DNA of 64,000 bases from assembly GCF_041435335.1 (NCBI RefSeq), contig NZ_CP108430.1:1-64000 (forward strand), given 5' to 3'. This DNA comes from Streptomyces sp. NBC_01283. GTDB lineage: Bacteria > Actinomycetota > Actinomycetes > Streptomycetales > Streptomycetaceae. Below the pieces are notes generated by a model. It was not told the DNA's origin. It ran no database searches and saw nothing but the letters and a program-made list of their open reading frames with translations. Below are positions 1-8,391 of the stretch, one piece after another; position 1 is the stretch's first letter, and the number at the start of each line of letters is the position of its first letter. The position numbers were made by a program, and so were the translations under genes.

Positions 1-14
1 GCAGACACGACGCG

Positions 15-151
15 CCGCCGCTACGCGGCGGAAGCCGCGCTCCGCGCGGCAGGCCGGCGACTCCGTCGCCGGTGCGGCCAACTCCGTTGTCCGCGGCACG
101 AATTGCTCCGCAATTCGGCCTGCCCGTGAAATCCGCTCCGCGGCTTTCACG
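15..151. repeat. Telomere-like cluster of short palindromes
   Basis: Six hairpin-forming palindromes follow one another with almost no spacing. They lie at 15-31 (7-bp arms, loop TAC), 34-50 (7-bp arms, loop TCC), 54-72 (8-bp arms, loop TCC), 79-89 (4-bp arms, loop TCC), 99-117 (8-bp arms, loop TCC) and 125-151 (7+4-bp arms with one mismatch, loop TCC). Closely packed perfect palindromes with 3-base loops are the hallmark of Streptomyces linear-replicon ends. The sequence does not start with the archetypal C-rich telomere motif, so this may be a non-archetypal telomere or one missing its outermost bases. The neighbouring helicase supports the reading. Seen directly: the palindromes. Inferred: that this is the physical end of a replicon. 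Confidence 0.7.
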
Positions 152-190
152 AAAAACGCAGCAAGGGGGTCTGGTGCCTCGTCCGGTCGG

Positions 191-239
191 TGAGTGTCTG
201 TCAATTCTTTGCTTCCCTGAAGAAATTGACAGACACTCA
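191..239. terminator. 16-bp inverted repeat after the HTH gene
   Basis: A perfect 16-bp inverted repeat (arms 191-206 and 224-239, 17-base loop) begins four bases beyond the stop codon of the minus-strand gene ending at 243. Its position fits a transcription terminator without a U-tract, common in actinomycetes. It also adjoins the telomere-like palindromes and could belong to that structure. Confidence 0.55.
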
Positions 240-242
240 GTT

Positions 243-812
243 CTATGCTGCGAATCCGACGGCTGACACGTATTCATATTGTCCCCATTGGGACCCGAGG
301 TCCACGATGGCATCCACCCAGGCATCATCGAGAGCGCTCATGTCCCCTGCCGCCCAGGCTCGGATGAGGGTGTCCCACTGGCGGATGTTGAGGCTGCGGT
401 ATTCCAGCACCCGCTGGAACCTGCGATCGACCCGGGACTGATTGAACGGGTGGATCTCCACCCTTGTCCCTCCCCCGCCGTTCAGCCGGCGCAGCAGGTA
501 ACGGGCCACGTTCCGCCGGCGCACCGTGCGGTAAGCGGTCTCGATCTGTTGGAGGCTGGCGTTGGAGGGGCGGCGTTTGCCCTCCAACCAGGCTTTGATG
601 GTGCGGTCAGTGACGGTCAGCCCGGCCTCGCGCGCGGCCTGGCGGGCATGGTCGGATTTCGTCAGGTAGTGGAGGCGTGCCATCAGACCGCGCTGCGCGG
701 TGATGGGGGTGGCGATGTAGCCGGCGAGCTGGTCGAGTTGGCGTGCGACGGCCTCGCTGCCCTTGATTCCTCGGGCCCCGTAGTGGCCGAAATCATGTGT
801 CCTTTCCGGCAT
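243..812 (-). CDS. Small HTH protein next to the telomere, candidate terminal protein
   Basis: A 189-residue basic protein. Residues about 65-95 form a helix-turn-helix-like segment (TVTDRTIKAWLEGKRRPS), followed by an arginine-rich stretch near 95-110 and an acidic, aromatic C-terminus. The size, the early HTH and the position beside the telomere-like palindromes resemble the Tpg/Tpc terminal proteins that cap Streptomyces replicon ends. I do not recognise close sequence identity to Tpg, so it could instead be a replicon-borne XRE-like regulator. It starts at an ATG with an AGGG about 12 bases upstream and reads toward the left end. Confidence 0.55.
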   Translation of the reverse strand: MPERTHDFGHYGARGIKGSEAVARQLDQLAGYIATPITAQRGLMARLHYLTKSDHARQAAREAGLTVTDRTIKAWLEGKRRPSNASLQQIETAYRTVRRRNVARYLLRRLNGGGGTRVEIHPFNQSRVDRRFQRVLEYRSLNIRQWDTLIRAWAAGDMSALDDAWVDAIVDLGSQWGQYEYVSAVGFAA

Positions 813-1285
813 TAGAAGAGGCCCTTTCTGTGATGGTCTATGGTTTCCATAATACCGTAACTCCGGTTATTTCGCGGGACTTTGGGCCGATGGTGAGCGG
901 CCATTGTTGGAGAATTCACGCTTGCCGTACTGCCTGTTGGATCGGCCTATCAGGCTCTCTGCTCGGTGGGACTTCCGGGAGGTGGCTCGAATCCTCTCTT
1001 GGAGTGCGGAGGCTCCGGGTCGGGCTTCCCGGAGGTTCCCTTGCGTCAACTTCCATCGCTCTGGGGGATGTTGACCGGTCCTGTGTCGTGTACGCGCTTT
1101 GCGCAGCCACGGACCAACAGCATGCACTCGCCGTCGGCTTCGGTCCTCTCCCCGGCACCGGGAGTCGGAGGCCGGGGTGCGAGTGCCGGCGTGGCTGGAG
1201 TTGATCATCTCTCCTGCATCCCCGTGGTCTGACTCTGCCCGGGGGGCTGTGTCTAATGTAGTGAAAACTCTGAACTGTTTGAAGT
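813..1285. other. Intergenic, no gene seen
   Basis: This 473-base stretch lies between the HTH gene and the helicase, both on the minus strand. Reading frames here are short, overlap on both strands and show no recognisable domain. The part near 813-870 should hold the promoter of the HTH gene. I see no repeat or RNA gene. Confidence 0.5.
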
Positions 1286-3703
1286 TCAGGCCCGGTCCTC
1301 TTCGCGGTCCGGCGGACTCGATGGATCGGCCGGGGTGATCTCGGACAGCAGGCGATCTTGTTCTTCCGTGAGCTGTCCCTCGTTCTGCTTGGCTCGGACC
1401 CTGCGAAGCCAGGAACCGATCTCAACGCGTGCCCCGTCGGCTTCGATCCACTCCCGCGCGCCGGGCAGCCGACCCTGACGTTCGGTGAATGCCCTCAGCA
1501 GTTCCGCGTTCTGTTCGAAGGAACGACGGGCACGCTTGCCGATCGGCAGCCGTAGCCGGGCAGGGTCGGCCCCGATCCGGGACAGCAGAGCACGCTGGGC
1601 GGGCTCCAGGATCGTGAAGGTGGTGAGCTGGCGCTGCAGCCAGCTGCCGATCTTCACGCCCTCGATGGCTGTGTCACGGCGCAGCGTTGCGGGATCATGG
1701 CCGGCTTCGAGGTGGCGACGCAGGAGGTGGTATTTGCGGTGCCAGTCCGCGCCGTGCGGGAGAAGCCAGTCGGGGTCGAGGGTGGTGAGCTGGGCTTCAC
1801 GGTCGGGGGCGAGGCGGCCCTTGCGTGCGGCGGCGCGCTGGTCGATGAGGAACTGGCCGCCTGGCGTGTCGGTGGGGATGGCTAGATGGCCGTGCTCTTG
1901 GTGATAGGCGGTGACGGTGGTGAACTGGCCCTGCCAGATGGCCTCGTGGTGGTCCCAGACCATGTCGAGCGCGTCGAGTTCCGTGGTCCAGTCCTCTTCC
2001 AGCAGGCCGCGGGAGTGGGCGGTGCGCTGGCTGGTGATGAACTGGCCGAGGCGGTAGCCGAAGGCGTCCTCGTAATCGGCCGGGACTTGGAGATGGCCGT
2101 ACTCGGTGTGGAAGCGGGTGGCTGCGGCCAGTCCGGCGCGGCGGGGTGCGGAGAGCACAGCGGTGTTCGAGGGCCAGGCTAGGAGGTCCATTGCGCGGGC
2201 GATGTGGGCGGGGTCGAGGGTGAAGTCGAAGCGGAATCGGCGCGCGAGGAGCCGGTGGGTGTCGCGGTCCAGGCGGTGCTTGGTGTTCTTGCGCGGGGCG
2301 CGGGCGGCGATTGACTGGTCGTGGCGGCGCAGCGCGGCGGTGATGAGCCAGAGGGCTTCGTAGGGGGTGTCGAGGAGGTTGGTGGGGTCTGCGCCGGGCG
2401 GGATGTAGGCGGGGATGACCAGGCTTGCCGTCTTGACCTCGATGGTGGGGGGTTTGCGCAGGGCGCGGCCCAGGGCCTGCACGATCCGTCGCACACTGCC
2501 CGTGCGGTCCGCGAACACGATGGCGTCTACCGTCGGTAGATCCACTCCCTCGGACAACACCTGAGCGTTCGTGATCACCGCGCGGTCGGCGGCGGCGAAT
2601 CGGGCGAGGATCTTCGCGCGCTGGTCGGGGGTGTGTGTGCCGTTGATGGATGAGACGGCCAGGGTGGCGGCCCAGGGCGGGCGTTGCTCGGTTGGGAGGG
2701 TGCGCAGGGTGTGGGGGAATTGGCGGGTGAAATCGGTGGCGTCGGCGACCTGTTGGAAGTAGACGATCACGTGGTGCAGGTCGTGCTCGGTCATGGCTTT
2801 GAGGACGGCCAGGTGCAGAGCGGTCGTGCGGCGGGCTGTGGGAGCGAAACCGGTGTGTGCGCCGTCGGGGTCGGCAAGGAGGGCCCTCAGGTCGGTGTCG
2901 GTGACGGTGGGGACCAGGAGTTGGTAGTCGGCCAGGACTTGGTCGTCGATCGCGTCAGCGTGGGAGTAGGTGTGGAGACGAGGGCCGAAGACTTTCGGGT
3001 CGTCCATCGACGCGATGAGGGATGGGGACTCCCAGGCCGGGGTGGCCGACGCGGTGTGTTTGGGGTGTGGGCGGGTGTCTGGGACTTCGGTCAGGCGCGG
3101 GGCCTGCCACGCGTACGGTGTCGCGGTCACATAGAGGCGCCGGGCGGCCGGGACGCGGTTGTTGTCGTGGATCATCGTCCACTCTTTGCCCCAGGAGCCC
3201 GCGGTCCGGTGTGCCTCGTCCACGACCAGAAGGTCGAAGAGAGGGGCGGGGAAGATGCTGTGCTGGGCTTCCTCGATCCGCGGGAGGGAATCGAGCGTGG
3301 TGAACACGGTCGCCTTCTTGTGGCGTGACAGCCAGGACGCCAGGTAGTCCCCCGAGCCGGTGCTCACTGCTCCCGCACCGGCAAGCAGTGGGTGCTTGTC
3401 GGCCTGGAGTGAGGAGATGGCGAGCAGCGGCTCGCGGCGTCCGTCTGCACGGGCCGCTGCCGCCCACTGGCCGATCAGGTCCAGGGACGGCATCGCCACC
3501 AGTAGATGGTTGATGTTGAGGGCCTCGGCGGTACGCAGCGCGATCAGCGTCTTACCCGTCCCACACGCGGAGACCAGGTGTCCGCGCGAGCCCGGGTTCT
3601 TGAGTCCGCGTACCGCGCTGTCGACCGCGGCTTGCTGATCCGCACGCAGGTTACGGCGGTTGTTGTGAGGGGGTGGGGTAGCGGGAGTGGATTCGGACGG
3701 CAT
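1286..3703 (-). CDS. DEAD/DEAH helicase with helicase-associated repeats (telomere-type)
   Basis: An 805-residue superfamily 2 helicase. Walker A ACGTGKT is near residue 46, Walker B/DEAH VVDEAH near 160, a TATP motif near 195 and the motif VI-like QALGRALR near 410. The C-terminal third carries two or three helicase-associated repeats of the type FHTEYGHLQVP. Helicases of this build (TtrA and relatives) are typically coded next to the telomeres of Streptomyces chromosomes and linear plasmids, where they are linked to conjugal transfer and end maintenance. It reads toward the left end, in the same direction as the HTH gene. Family assignment is firm; the telomeric role is inferred from family and location. 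Confidence 0.82.
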   Translation of the reverse strand: MPSESTPATPPPHNNRRNLRADQQAAVDSAVRGLKNPGSRGHLVSACGTGKTLIALRTAEALNINHLLVAMPSLDLIGQWAAAARADGRREPLLAISSLQADKHPLLAGAGAVSTGSGDYLASWLSRHKKATVFTTLDSLPRIEEAQHSIFPAPLFDLLVVDEAHRTAGSWGKEWTMIHDNNRVPAARRLYVTATPYAWQAPRLTEVPDTRPHPKHTASATPAWESPSLIASMDDPKVFGPRLHTYSHADAIDDQVLADYQLLVPTVTDTDLRALLADPDGAHTGFAPTARRTTALHLAVLKAMTEHDLHHVIVYFQQVADATDFTRQFPHTLRTLPTEQRPPWAATLAVSSINGTHTPDQRAKILARFAAADRAVITNAQVLSEGVDLPTVDAIVFADRTGSVRRIVQALGRALRKPPTIEVKTASLVIPAYIPPGADPTNLLDTPYEALWLITAALRRHDQSIAARAPRKNTKHRLDRDTHRLLARRFRFDFTLDPAHIARAMDLLAWPSNTAVLSAPRRAGLAAATRFHTEYGHLQVPADYEDAFGYRLGQFITSQRTAHSRGLLEEDWTTELDALDMVWDHHEAIWQGQFTTVTAYHQEHGHLAIPTDTPGGQFLIDQRAAARKGRLAPDREAQLTTLDPDWLLPHGADWHRKYHLLRRHLEAGHDPATLRRDTAIEGVKIGSWLQRQLTTFTILEPAQRALLSRIGADPARLRLPIGKRARRSFEQNAELLRAFTERQGRLPGAREWIEADGARVEIGSWLRRVRAKQNEGQLTEEQDRLLSEITPADPSSPPDREEDRA

Positions 3704-4618
3704 TCGAGCAAGGATCCTCAGGAGGCGAGGGGGCGGGAGTTGGAGCTATAGGTGTTCATCCTCCTGCACGCAGTGCGGCCGCCCGGACAGGTTTTCTTCC
3801 CTCTCGGAGGGTCCTTGGTAGGGAAATCCGCCGGGAGGGCCGGGTGTCTGACCGTTCGGTCGTTCAGTGCGCTCTCACCCCGTCGAAGTCCGCCGAGCAC
3901 CTGGCCGTGAGCATGCAAGCCGTGTCCAGCCCTGGGACCAGCCCCAGCACGGAGAGCTGGCGGAGGTCCGCCTCTACAGGAGCGGACAGCTGACCGTCCG
4001 GGGGCCTCGCTCTCCCGGGGTGGGTTCGGCTCGATCCTGGATCCCGTCGCGCTGCCTGAACAGCTCACCGAGCTGCTGCAGTTCACCGGCGCGCTGAACA
4101 TCATCCAGTACGAGCATCGTTGTGGCGACATCCGTATCCAAGACCTCGATGATCAGCATCGGAGCCTTCGGCCCGCACCGGTCACGACGGGCGGCCACTC
4201 TGTCTATGCACTCGGCCTTCACGCTGCGCACCGACCCTGACGAGTCCGGCATCCTCGCCGCGCTGAGCACGGGCGCGCGGGAGGTCGCCACGCCCCTGGC
4301 GCGCATGCTCATCTCCCAGCACCCGTCCGCCGCATAGGCCGGCCTCGGTCAGCGGTCGATCGACAGCCTCATCCGCACATGGGATGCTTTCGCCGGTCCC
4401 GGCCGCTACCAGGACGGCGAATCCGGCTCGCCCGTCTTCATCTTCGAGCGCCTGCTGAACCAGAGCGCGGTCGACCGCATGCACCTCAGCCTTCAGCGCG
4501 TGCACTTGTCTTGATCGTGAAGGACCCTCAGCCTCGTGCATTGGCGCCCCGACTCGCCCTCGGCGGCCGTCCCGGACAGTGCCGGGCGGCCGCGGACGAT
4601 ACCGAGGGACAGCCGCCG
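3704..4618. pseudogene. Gene-poor gap with degraded coding remnants
   Basis: No intact gene is present in this 915-base gap between the helicase and the first sugar gene. From about 4020 to 4513 on the plus strand, protein-like stretches occur in shifting frames: one around ILDPVALPEQLTELLQFTG, one ending at 4337, and one reading DGESGSPVFIFERLLNQS and stopping at 4513. This looks like a decayed gene of unknown family. The gap probably marks the left boundary of the biosynthetic cluster. Confidence 0.35.
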
Positions 4619-5854
4619 CTACACGATGCTCAGTGGCGCGGGCAGCGGGAAGACCAGCTTGCCGCCGCGGGAGCGGAATTCGCCTTCCCGCTCGATGAAT
4701 CCGTCCCGGTAGACCCATGGGAGCACCAGCAGCTGGTCAGGTCGTTGTGCGAGGGCCTCCTTCTCGGAGACGATGGGGATCTGGGTGCCCGGGGTGAATC
4801 GGCCGGCCTTCTCCCGGCTGACCTCTCCGATGCACGGCAGGCTGTCCTCTCCGATGTCGCAGTATTGGAGAATCACGTTTCCCTTGGTGGAGGCGCCGTA
4901 GCCCAGGGTGAGCTTGCCGTCCTTGCGCGAGGTGTCGAGGAAGTCACGTAGGTGTTCGCGGTGTTCGCGAACACGCTCGCCGAACGACTCGAAGGGCACC
5001 ATGGTGTCGAGCCGCAGTCCGGCCTCCCGGGCACGCAAGCGGTTCAGTGCCGCCTCGTCACGCCGATGCCCGGAGCCCTGCCTGGCGAGCGTGACGCAGA
5101 GGCTGCCGCCGTAGACCTCGGTGATCTCTGCTCTCACGACGTCGAGGCCGACGCGCTCGGCCATCCACTCGATCTGACTGAGTGCGTAGTACTCCAGGTG
5201 CTCGTGGCATATCACGTCATAGGCGGTCGCCTTGAGCATTGCCGGAAGATAGCTCATCTCCAGCATCCACACACCGTCGTCGGCGAGCGTCGCCTTCACG
5301 TCTTTCATGAACCGGAGCGGGTCGGGCAGGTCGTAGAACATTGCGATCGAGGTGATGACCTTGGCCCGGCGGGAGCCGTAGTGAGCGGCGAAGACTTCCC
5401 GGGAGAAGAAGTCCGGGATCAGGTCGATGTGTTCGGGGTAGAACTCTCGCCATTTCTCGCCCGTCGGATCCACTCCGACGAGAGTGCGGCCATCCGCCGG
5501 GTACCCGGACAGCAAGGTCCCGTCGTTGCTTCCGATGTCCAGGACCAGGTCGTCGGGGCCGATGTCGACAAGCTTGGTGAGCTCGTCCACCTTGCTGCGA
5601 AGATGGTTGATCATGAATGGGCGGATACCCGAGCGGTATCCGTATTGATCGCCGTACATCAGGCTGAGGTCGGCGGTGTGCCGGAGTTGGACGAGGCCGC
5701 ATCCGTCCGGCGAACACTTGACGAGCTCGAGTGGGGCGGTCGGCACGACTTCCGTGCGACTGCGAGGGAATACGCCGGTCAGTGCCTGTTCTCCCAGATC
5801 CAGCACCTGAAGCAGTGTCCGATTGCCGCACACACGGCACTCCGCGATGGTCAT
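4619..5854 (-). CDS. NDP-sugar C-methyltransferase (TylCIII/NovU family)
   Basis: A 411-residue SAM-dependent methyltransferase of the deoxysugar C-methyltransferase type. The N-terminus has the zinc-binding cysteines of this family (CRVCGN near residue 7, a CSPDGC pair near 48). The SAM-binding motif VLDIGSNDGT is near 105. The C-terminal domain carries the family-typical YGASTKGN near 320. Relatives methylate C-3 (mycarose-type) or C-5 (noviose-type) of TDP-4-keto sugars; the sequence alone does not tell which. It is the last gene of the minus-strand operon starting at 10731. GAGAGG lies about nine bases before the ATG. A methyl-branched sugar is therefore expected, either a second sugar or the same one as the 3-deoxygenated product. 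Confidence 0.85.
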   Translation of the reverse strand: MTIAECRVCGNRTLLQVLDLGEQALTGVFPRSRTEVVPTAPLELVKCSPDGCGLVQLRHTADLSLMYGDQYGYRSGIRPFMINHLRSKVDELTKLVDIGPDDLVLDIGSNDGTLLSGYPADGRTLVGVDPTGEKWREFYPEHIDLIPDFFSREVFAAHYGSRRAKVITSIAMFYDLPDPLRFMKDVKATLADDGVWMLEMSYLPAMLKATAYDVICHEHLEYYALSQIEWMAERVGLDVVRAEITEVYGGSLCVTLARQGSGHRRDEAALNRLRAREAGLRLDTMVPFESFGERVREHREHLRDFLDTSRKDGKLTLGYGASTKGNVILQYCDIGEDSLPCIGEVSREKAGRFTPGTQIPIVSEKEALAQRPDQLLVLPWVYRDGFIEREGEFRSRGGKLVFPLPAPLSIV

Positions 5855-5971
5855 GAGTACTTACCTCTCTAACCTTTTTTCGTGGGCTCGGCCTGGTCAT
5901 TCATAGGGGAGACCCAGAGGTGTCGGGTGGAGCGGGTCTTGTCAGTGCGTTCGAGGAAGGCACGTCAGGGT

Positions 5972-7285
5972 TCAGCGCGGACACCCTTTCGCGAACGACC
6001 AGATTTCGCGTACCACATAGTCGATCATTTCGTCGGTCACGCCGGGGTAAATGCCGATCCACAAGGTGTCGTTGGCGACCTTGTCGCTGTTGGACAGGCT
6101 GCCAGATATCCGGTACTCGACGCGTTCATAAGCGGGATGACGGGTGAGGTTTCCACTGAACAGCAGCCGGGTGCTGATGCGTTTTGACTCCAAGTAGAGT
6201 TGCAGGTCCCGGCGGGAGTACGGCGCTGAATCTTCAACCGTCAGCGTAAACCCGAACCAGCTTGGATCACTGTTCGGGGCGGGTTCGGGCAATGTAAGGC
6301 CTGGAACATTCTGCAGCCCCGATCTCATGCGGAGCCAGTTCTTGCGTCGGCTGTCACAGAACTCGGACAGCCGCTCCAACTGAGACAACCCCAGGGCCGC
6401 TTGCAGATCGGTCGCCTTCAGGTTGTATCCCACATGGGAGAATATATATTTATGGTCGTAGCCGGAGGGAAGCGTGCCGAGCTGCCAGCCGAAACGCTTA
6501 TTGCATCGATCGTCCTCTCCTGGTTCACACCAGCAGTCCCGCCCCCAGTCTCGATAGGACTCGACAAGGCGCGCGAGTTCTATGCTGCCCGTCAGGACGC
6601 AGCCGCCCTCGCCCATCGTGAGATGGTGAGCCGGGTAGAAGCTGACGGTGCTGAGGTGCCCGAAGGTTCCCGTTTTCCTGCCGCGGTAGGTGGAGCCGAC
6701 GGCGTCGCAGTTGTCCTCCACGAACCACAGCCCGTACCGGTCGGCCAGCTCCCGGATCTCGGCGGCCTCGAAGGGGTTGCCGAGCGCATGCGCGATCATG
6801 ATGGCCTTCGTCTTGGGGCCGATCGCCGCCTCCACCAGCTCTGTGGTGGTGTTGTAGGTGCTCAGGTCGATATCGACGAAGACCGGCACCATTCCGTTCT
6901 GGATGATCGGGTTGACAGTGGTGGGGAACCCTGCCGCCACCGTGATCACTTCGTCGCCGCGGCGCAGCGCGCGGTCGCCCAACTCCGGTGCGGTCAGCGC
7001 CGACAGCGCCAGCAGGTTGGCCGAGGACCCAGAGTTGGTCAGATGAGCCTTGCGCAATCCGAAGTAGCCGGCCAGGGCCCGCTCGAACCGGATGGCATAG
7101 CTCCCGGATGCGATCCGCAGGTCCAGTGCCGCTTCGACCAGTGCCATCCGGTCCGCCGCCGTCAGTACGGCGCCCGAGGCCAGCACCCGGTTCTCGCCGG
7201 GCACCCATGTGGATGTCTCGGTCCCGGCCGCGTGATGGTACTCGTTGACCAGTGAGAGGATCTCGTCCTTGAGGTTGTCATTCAT
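5972..7285 (-). CDS. NDP-4-keto-6-deoxyhexose 3-dehydratase (E1/SpnQ type)
   Basis: A 437-residue PLP enzyme of the aminotransferase fold that removes the C-3 hydroxyl of a TDP- or CDP-4-keto-6-deoxyhexose. The usual PLP lysine is replaced by histidine in YPAHHLTMGEGG near residue 220, the mark of E1-type 3-dehydratases rather than aminotransferases. Cysteines DCWC...DDRC near 248-260 match the [2Fe-2S] ligands of this family. No dedicated reductase partner is seen; SpnQ-type enzymes can use general cellular ferredoxin or flavodoxin systems. Its ATG overlaps the stop of the upstream ketoreductase by four bases, so the two are translationally coupled. The gene implies a 3,6-dideoxy or 2,3,6-trideoxy sugar such as amicetose or rhodinose. 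Confidence 0.9.
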   Translation of the reverse strand: MNDNLKDEILSLVNEYHHAAGTETSTWVPGENRVLASGAVLTAADRMALVEAALDLRIASGSYAIRFERALAGYFGLRKAHLTNSGSSANLLALSALTAPELGDRALRRGDEVITVAAGFPTTVNPIIQNGMVPVFVDIDLSTYNTTTELVEAAIGPKTKAIMIAHALGNPFEAAEIRELADRYGLWFVEDNCDAVGSTYRGRKTGTFGHLSTVSFYPAHHLTMGEGGCVLTGSIELARLVESYRDWGRDCWCEPGEDDRCNKRFGWQLGTLPSGYDHKYIFSHVGYNLKATDLQAALGLSQLERLSEFCDSRRKNWLRMRSGLQNVPGLTLPEPAPNSDPSWFGFTLTVEDSAPYSRRDLQLYLESKRISTRLLFSGNLTRHPAYERVEYRISGSLSNSDKVANDTLWIGIYPGVTDEMIDYVVREIWSFAKGCPR

Positions 7286-8292
7286 CGGGTACCTTCCGCG
7301 GGGCAGCCAGCAATGGGTTGGGCCTGGCCCTCTCCGGCGGTCCGCCAGATCCAGCGCAGGGTCTCCGGTAGCGTCCGAGCAGCCGACCAGTCCAGGTGAT
7401 GCCGGGCCAGAGTCGGGTCGGCAATCTGCCAGCCGGCGGCCAGTGATCGCCCGCCGCCCTCGGGCGCCGGGAGCACGTCGATCTCAAACTCCACTCCACT
7501 GACCAACGCGAGCCCGCGGACCAGGTCGTAGGCGCTGCCGGCCCGCCCGGTGCCGAGATTGAGCACCGGTACGCCCACGAGCCGCCGCGACACGGCTGCC
7601 CGGAGGACCGCCTCCGCCAGATCGCGGGCGTCGGCGTAGTCGCGGTGCTGTCTCAGGTCGAACAGGGTGAGCCGCGCCGGGCGTCCGTCCCGCCGTGCTC
7701 GGTCGAGTGTCTGCACGGTCCTGCCGAGCAGGCTCGCAGGCGACATGTTCGATCCGATGGCGTTGAAGATGCGGAGGACCACAACGTCCAGCGACGCCTG
7801 TTGGGCGATCTCGAAGATCCTCCGGGTGCCCCGCAGCTTGCTTCGCCCGTACTCCGACCGCGGCTCCTGCGGGCAGCTCTCGTCGGTCGCGTGCGGGTGA
7901 GGCAATGATCCGTACTCCAAAGATGAGCCGAGGTGCACCAGCCGGGCGGTGCTGCCGATGTCGGCCATCGCCAGCGCCAGTTGTTCCGGGAGCTCGGCAT
8001 TGGCTGCCTGCAGCAAGGAGGCGTCGTTCCGCCAGATTTCACCGGCGGTGTTGACCACGGCATCCGGGGTGAACCGGTTGATCATCGAGGCGAACTGAGC
8101 TCGTCGCGGACCTCTGTCGTCCAGCTCGGCCACCCCGTGCCCCGCGGGCACGGCGGCCGGCCGCCTGGTCACCACGGTGACGTCCATGCCGGCCGTGGAC
8201 AGCCTGTTGAGGACATGCCGACCGAGGAATCCGGTGCCACCGATCAGAAGGACTTTGGTGTGCAGGGTCCCGACGAGGAACTCCGAGGTCAT
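7282..8292 (-). CDS. NDP-sugar 4-ketoreductase (SDR family)
   Basis: An extended short-chain dehydrogenase of about 336 residues. The Rossmann motif VLLIGGTGFLG lies close to the N-terminus and the catalytic YGRSK near residue 155 follows a serine-rich LGSSLEYGS. It matches the family that reduces C-4 ketones of NDP-deoxysugars late in their assembly. I chose the ATG at 8292 because it leaves a normal short leader before the Rossmann fold; a GTG at 8346 with GGGAG ahead of it is an alternative. It sits between the 3-ketoreductase and the 3-dehydratase. A second such reductase is at 58189-58962, so one may serve a different sugar. Confidence 0.85.
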   Translation of the reverse strand: MTSEFLVGTLHTKVLLIGGTGFLGRHVLNRLSTAGMDVTVVTRRPAAVPAGHGVAELDDRGPRRAQFASMINRFTPDAVVNTAGEIWRNDASLLQAANAELPEQLALAMADIGSTARLVHLGSSLEYGSLPHPHATDESCPQEPRSEYGRSKLRGTRRIFEIAQQASLDVVVLRIFNAIGSNMSPASLLGRTVQTLDRARRDGRPARLTLFDLRQHRDYADARDLAEAVLRAAVSRRLVGVPVLNLGTGRAGSAYDLVRGLALVSGVEFEIDVLPAPEGGGRSLAAGWQIADPTLARHHLDWSAARTLPETLRWIWRTAGEGQAQPIAGCPAEGTR

Positions 8293-8391
8293 CACCTTCT
8301 CTGTCCTCTTCGACTTGAAGTGGCGCCCGCTGAAAACGGCTGACACGATGAGGTACTCCCGCCGACAACTCCGGTCATGGTGTTGGCCGTT

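Noticed and set aside
5972..7285. Sugar aminotransferase
   Set aside because: The PLP lysine is replaced by histidine in HHLTMGEGG and FeS-type cysteines are present, which mark 3-dehydratases.
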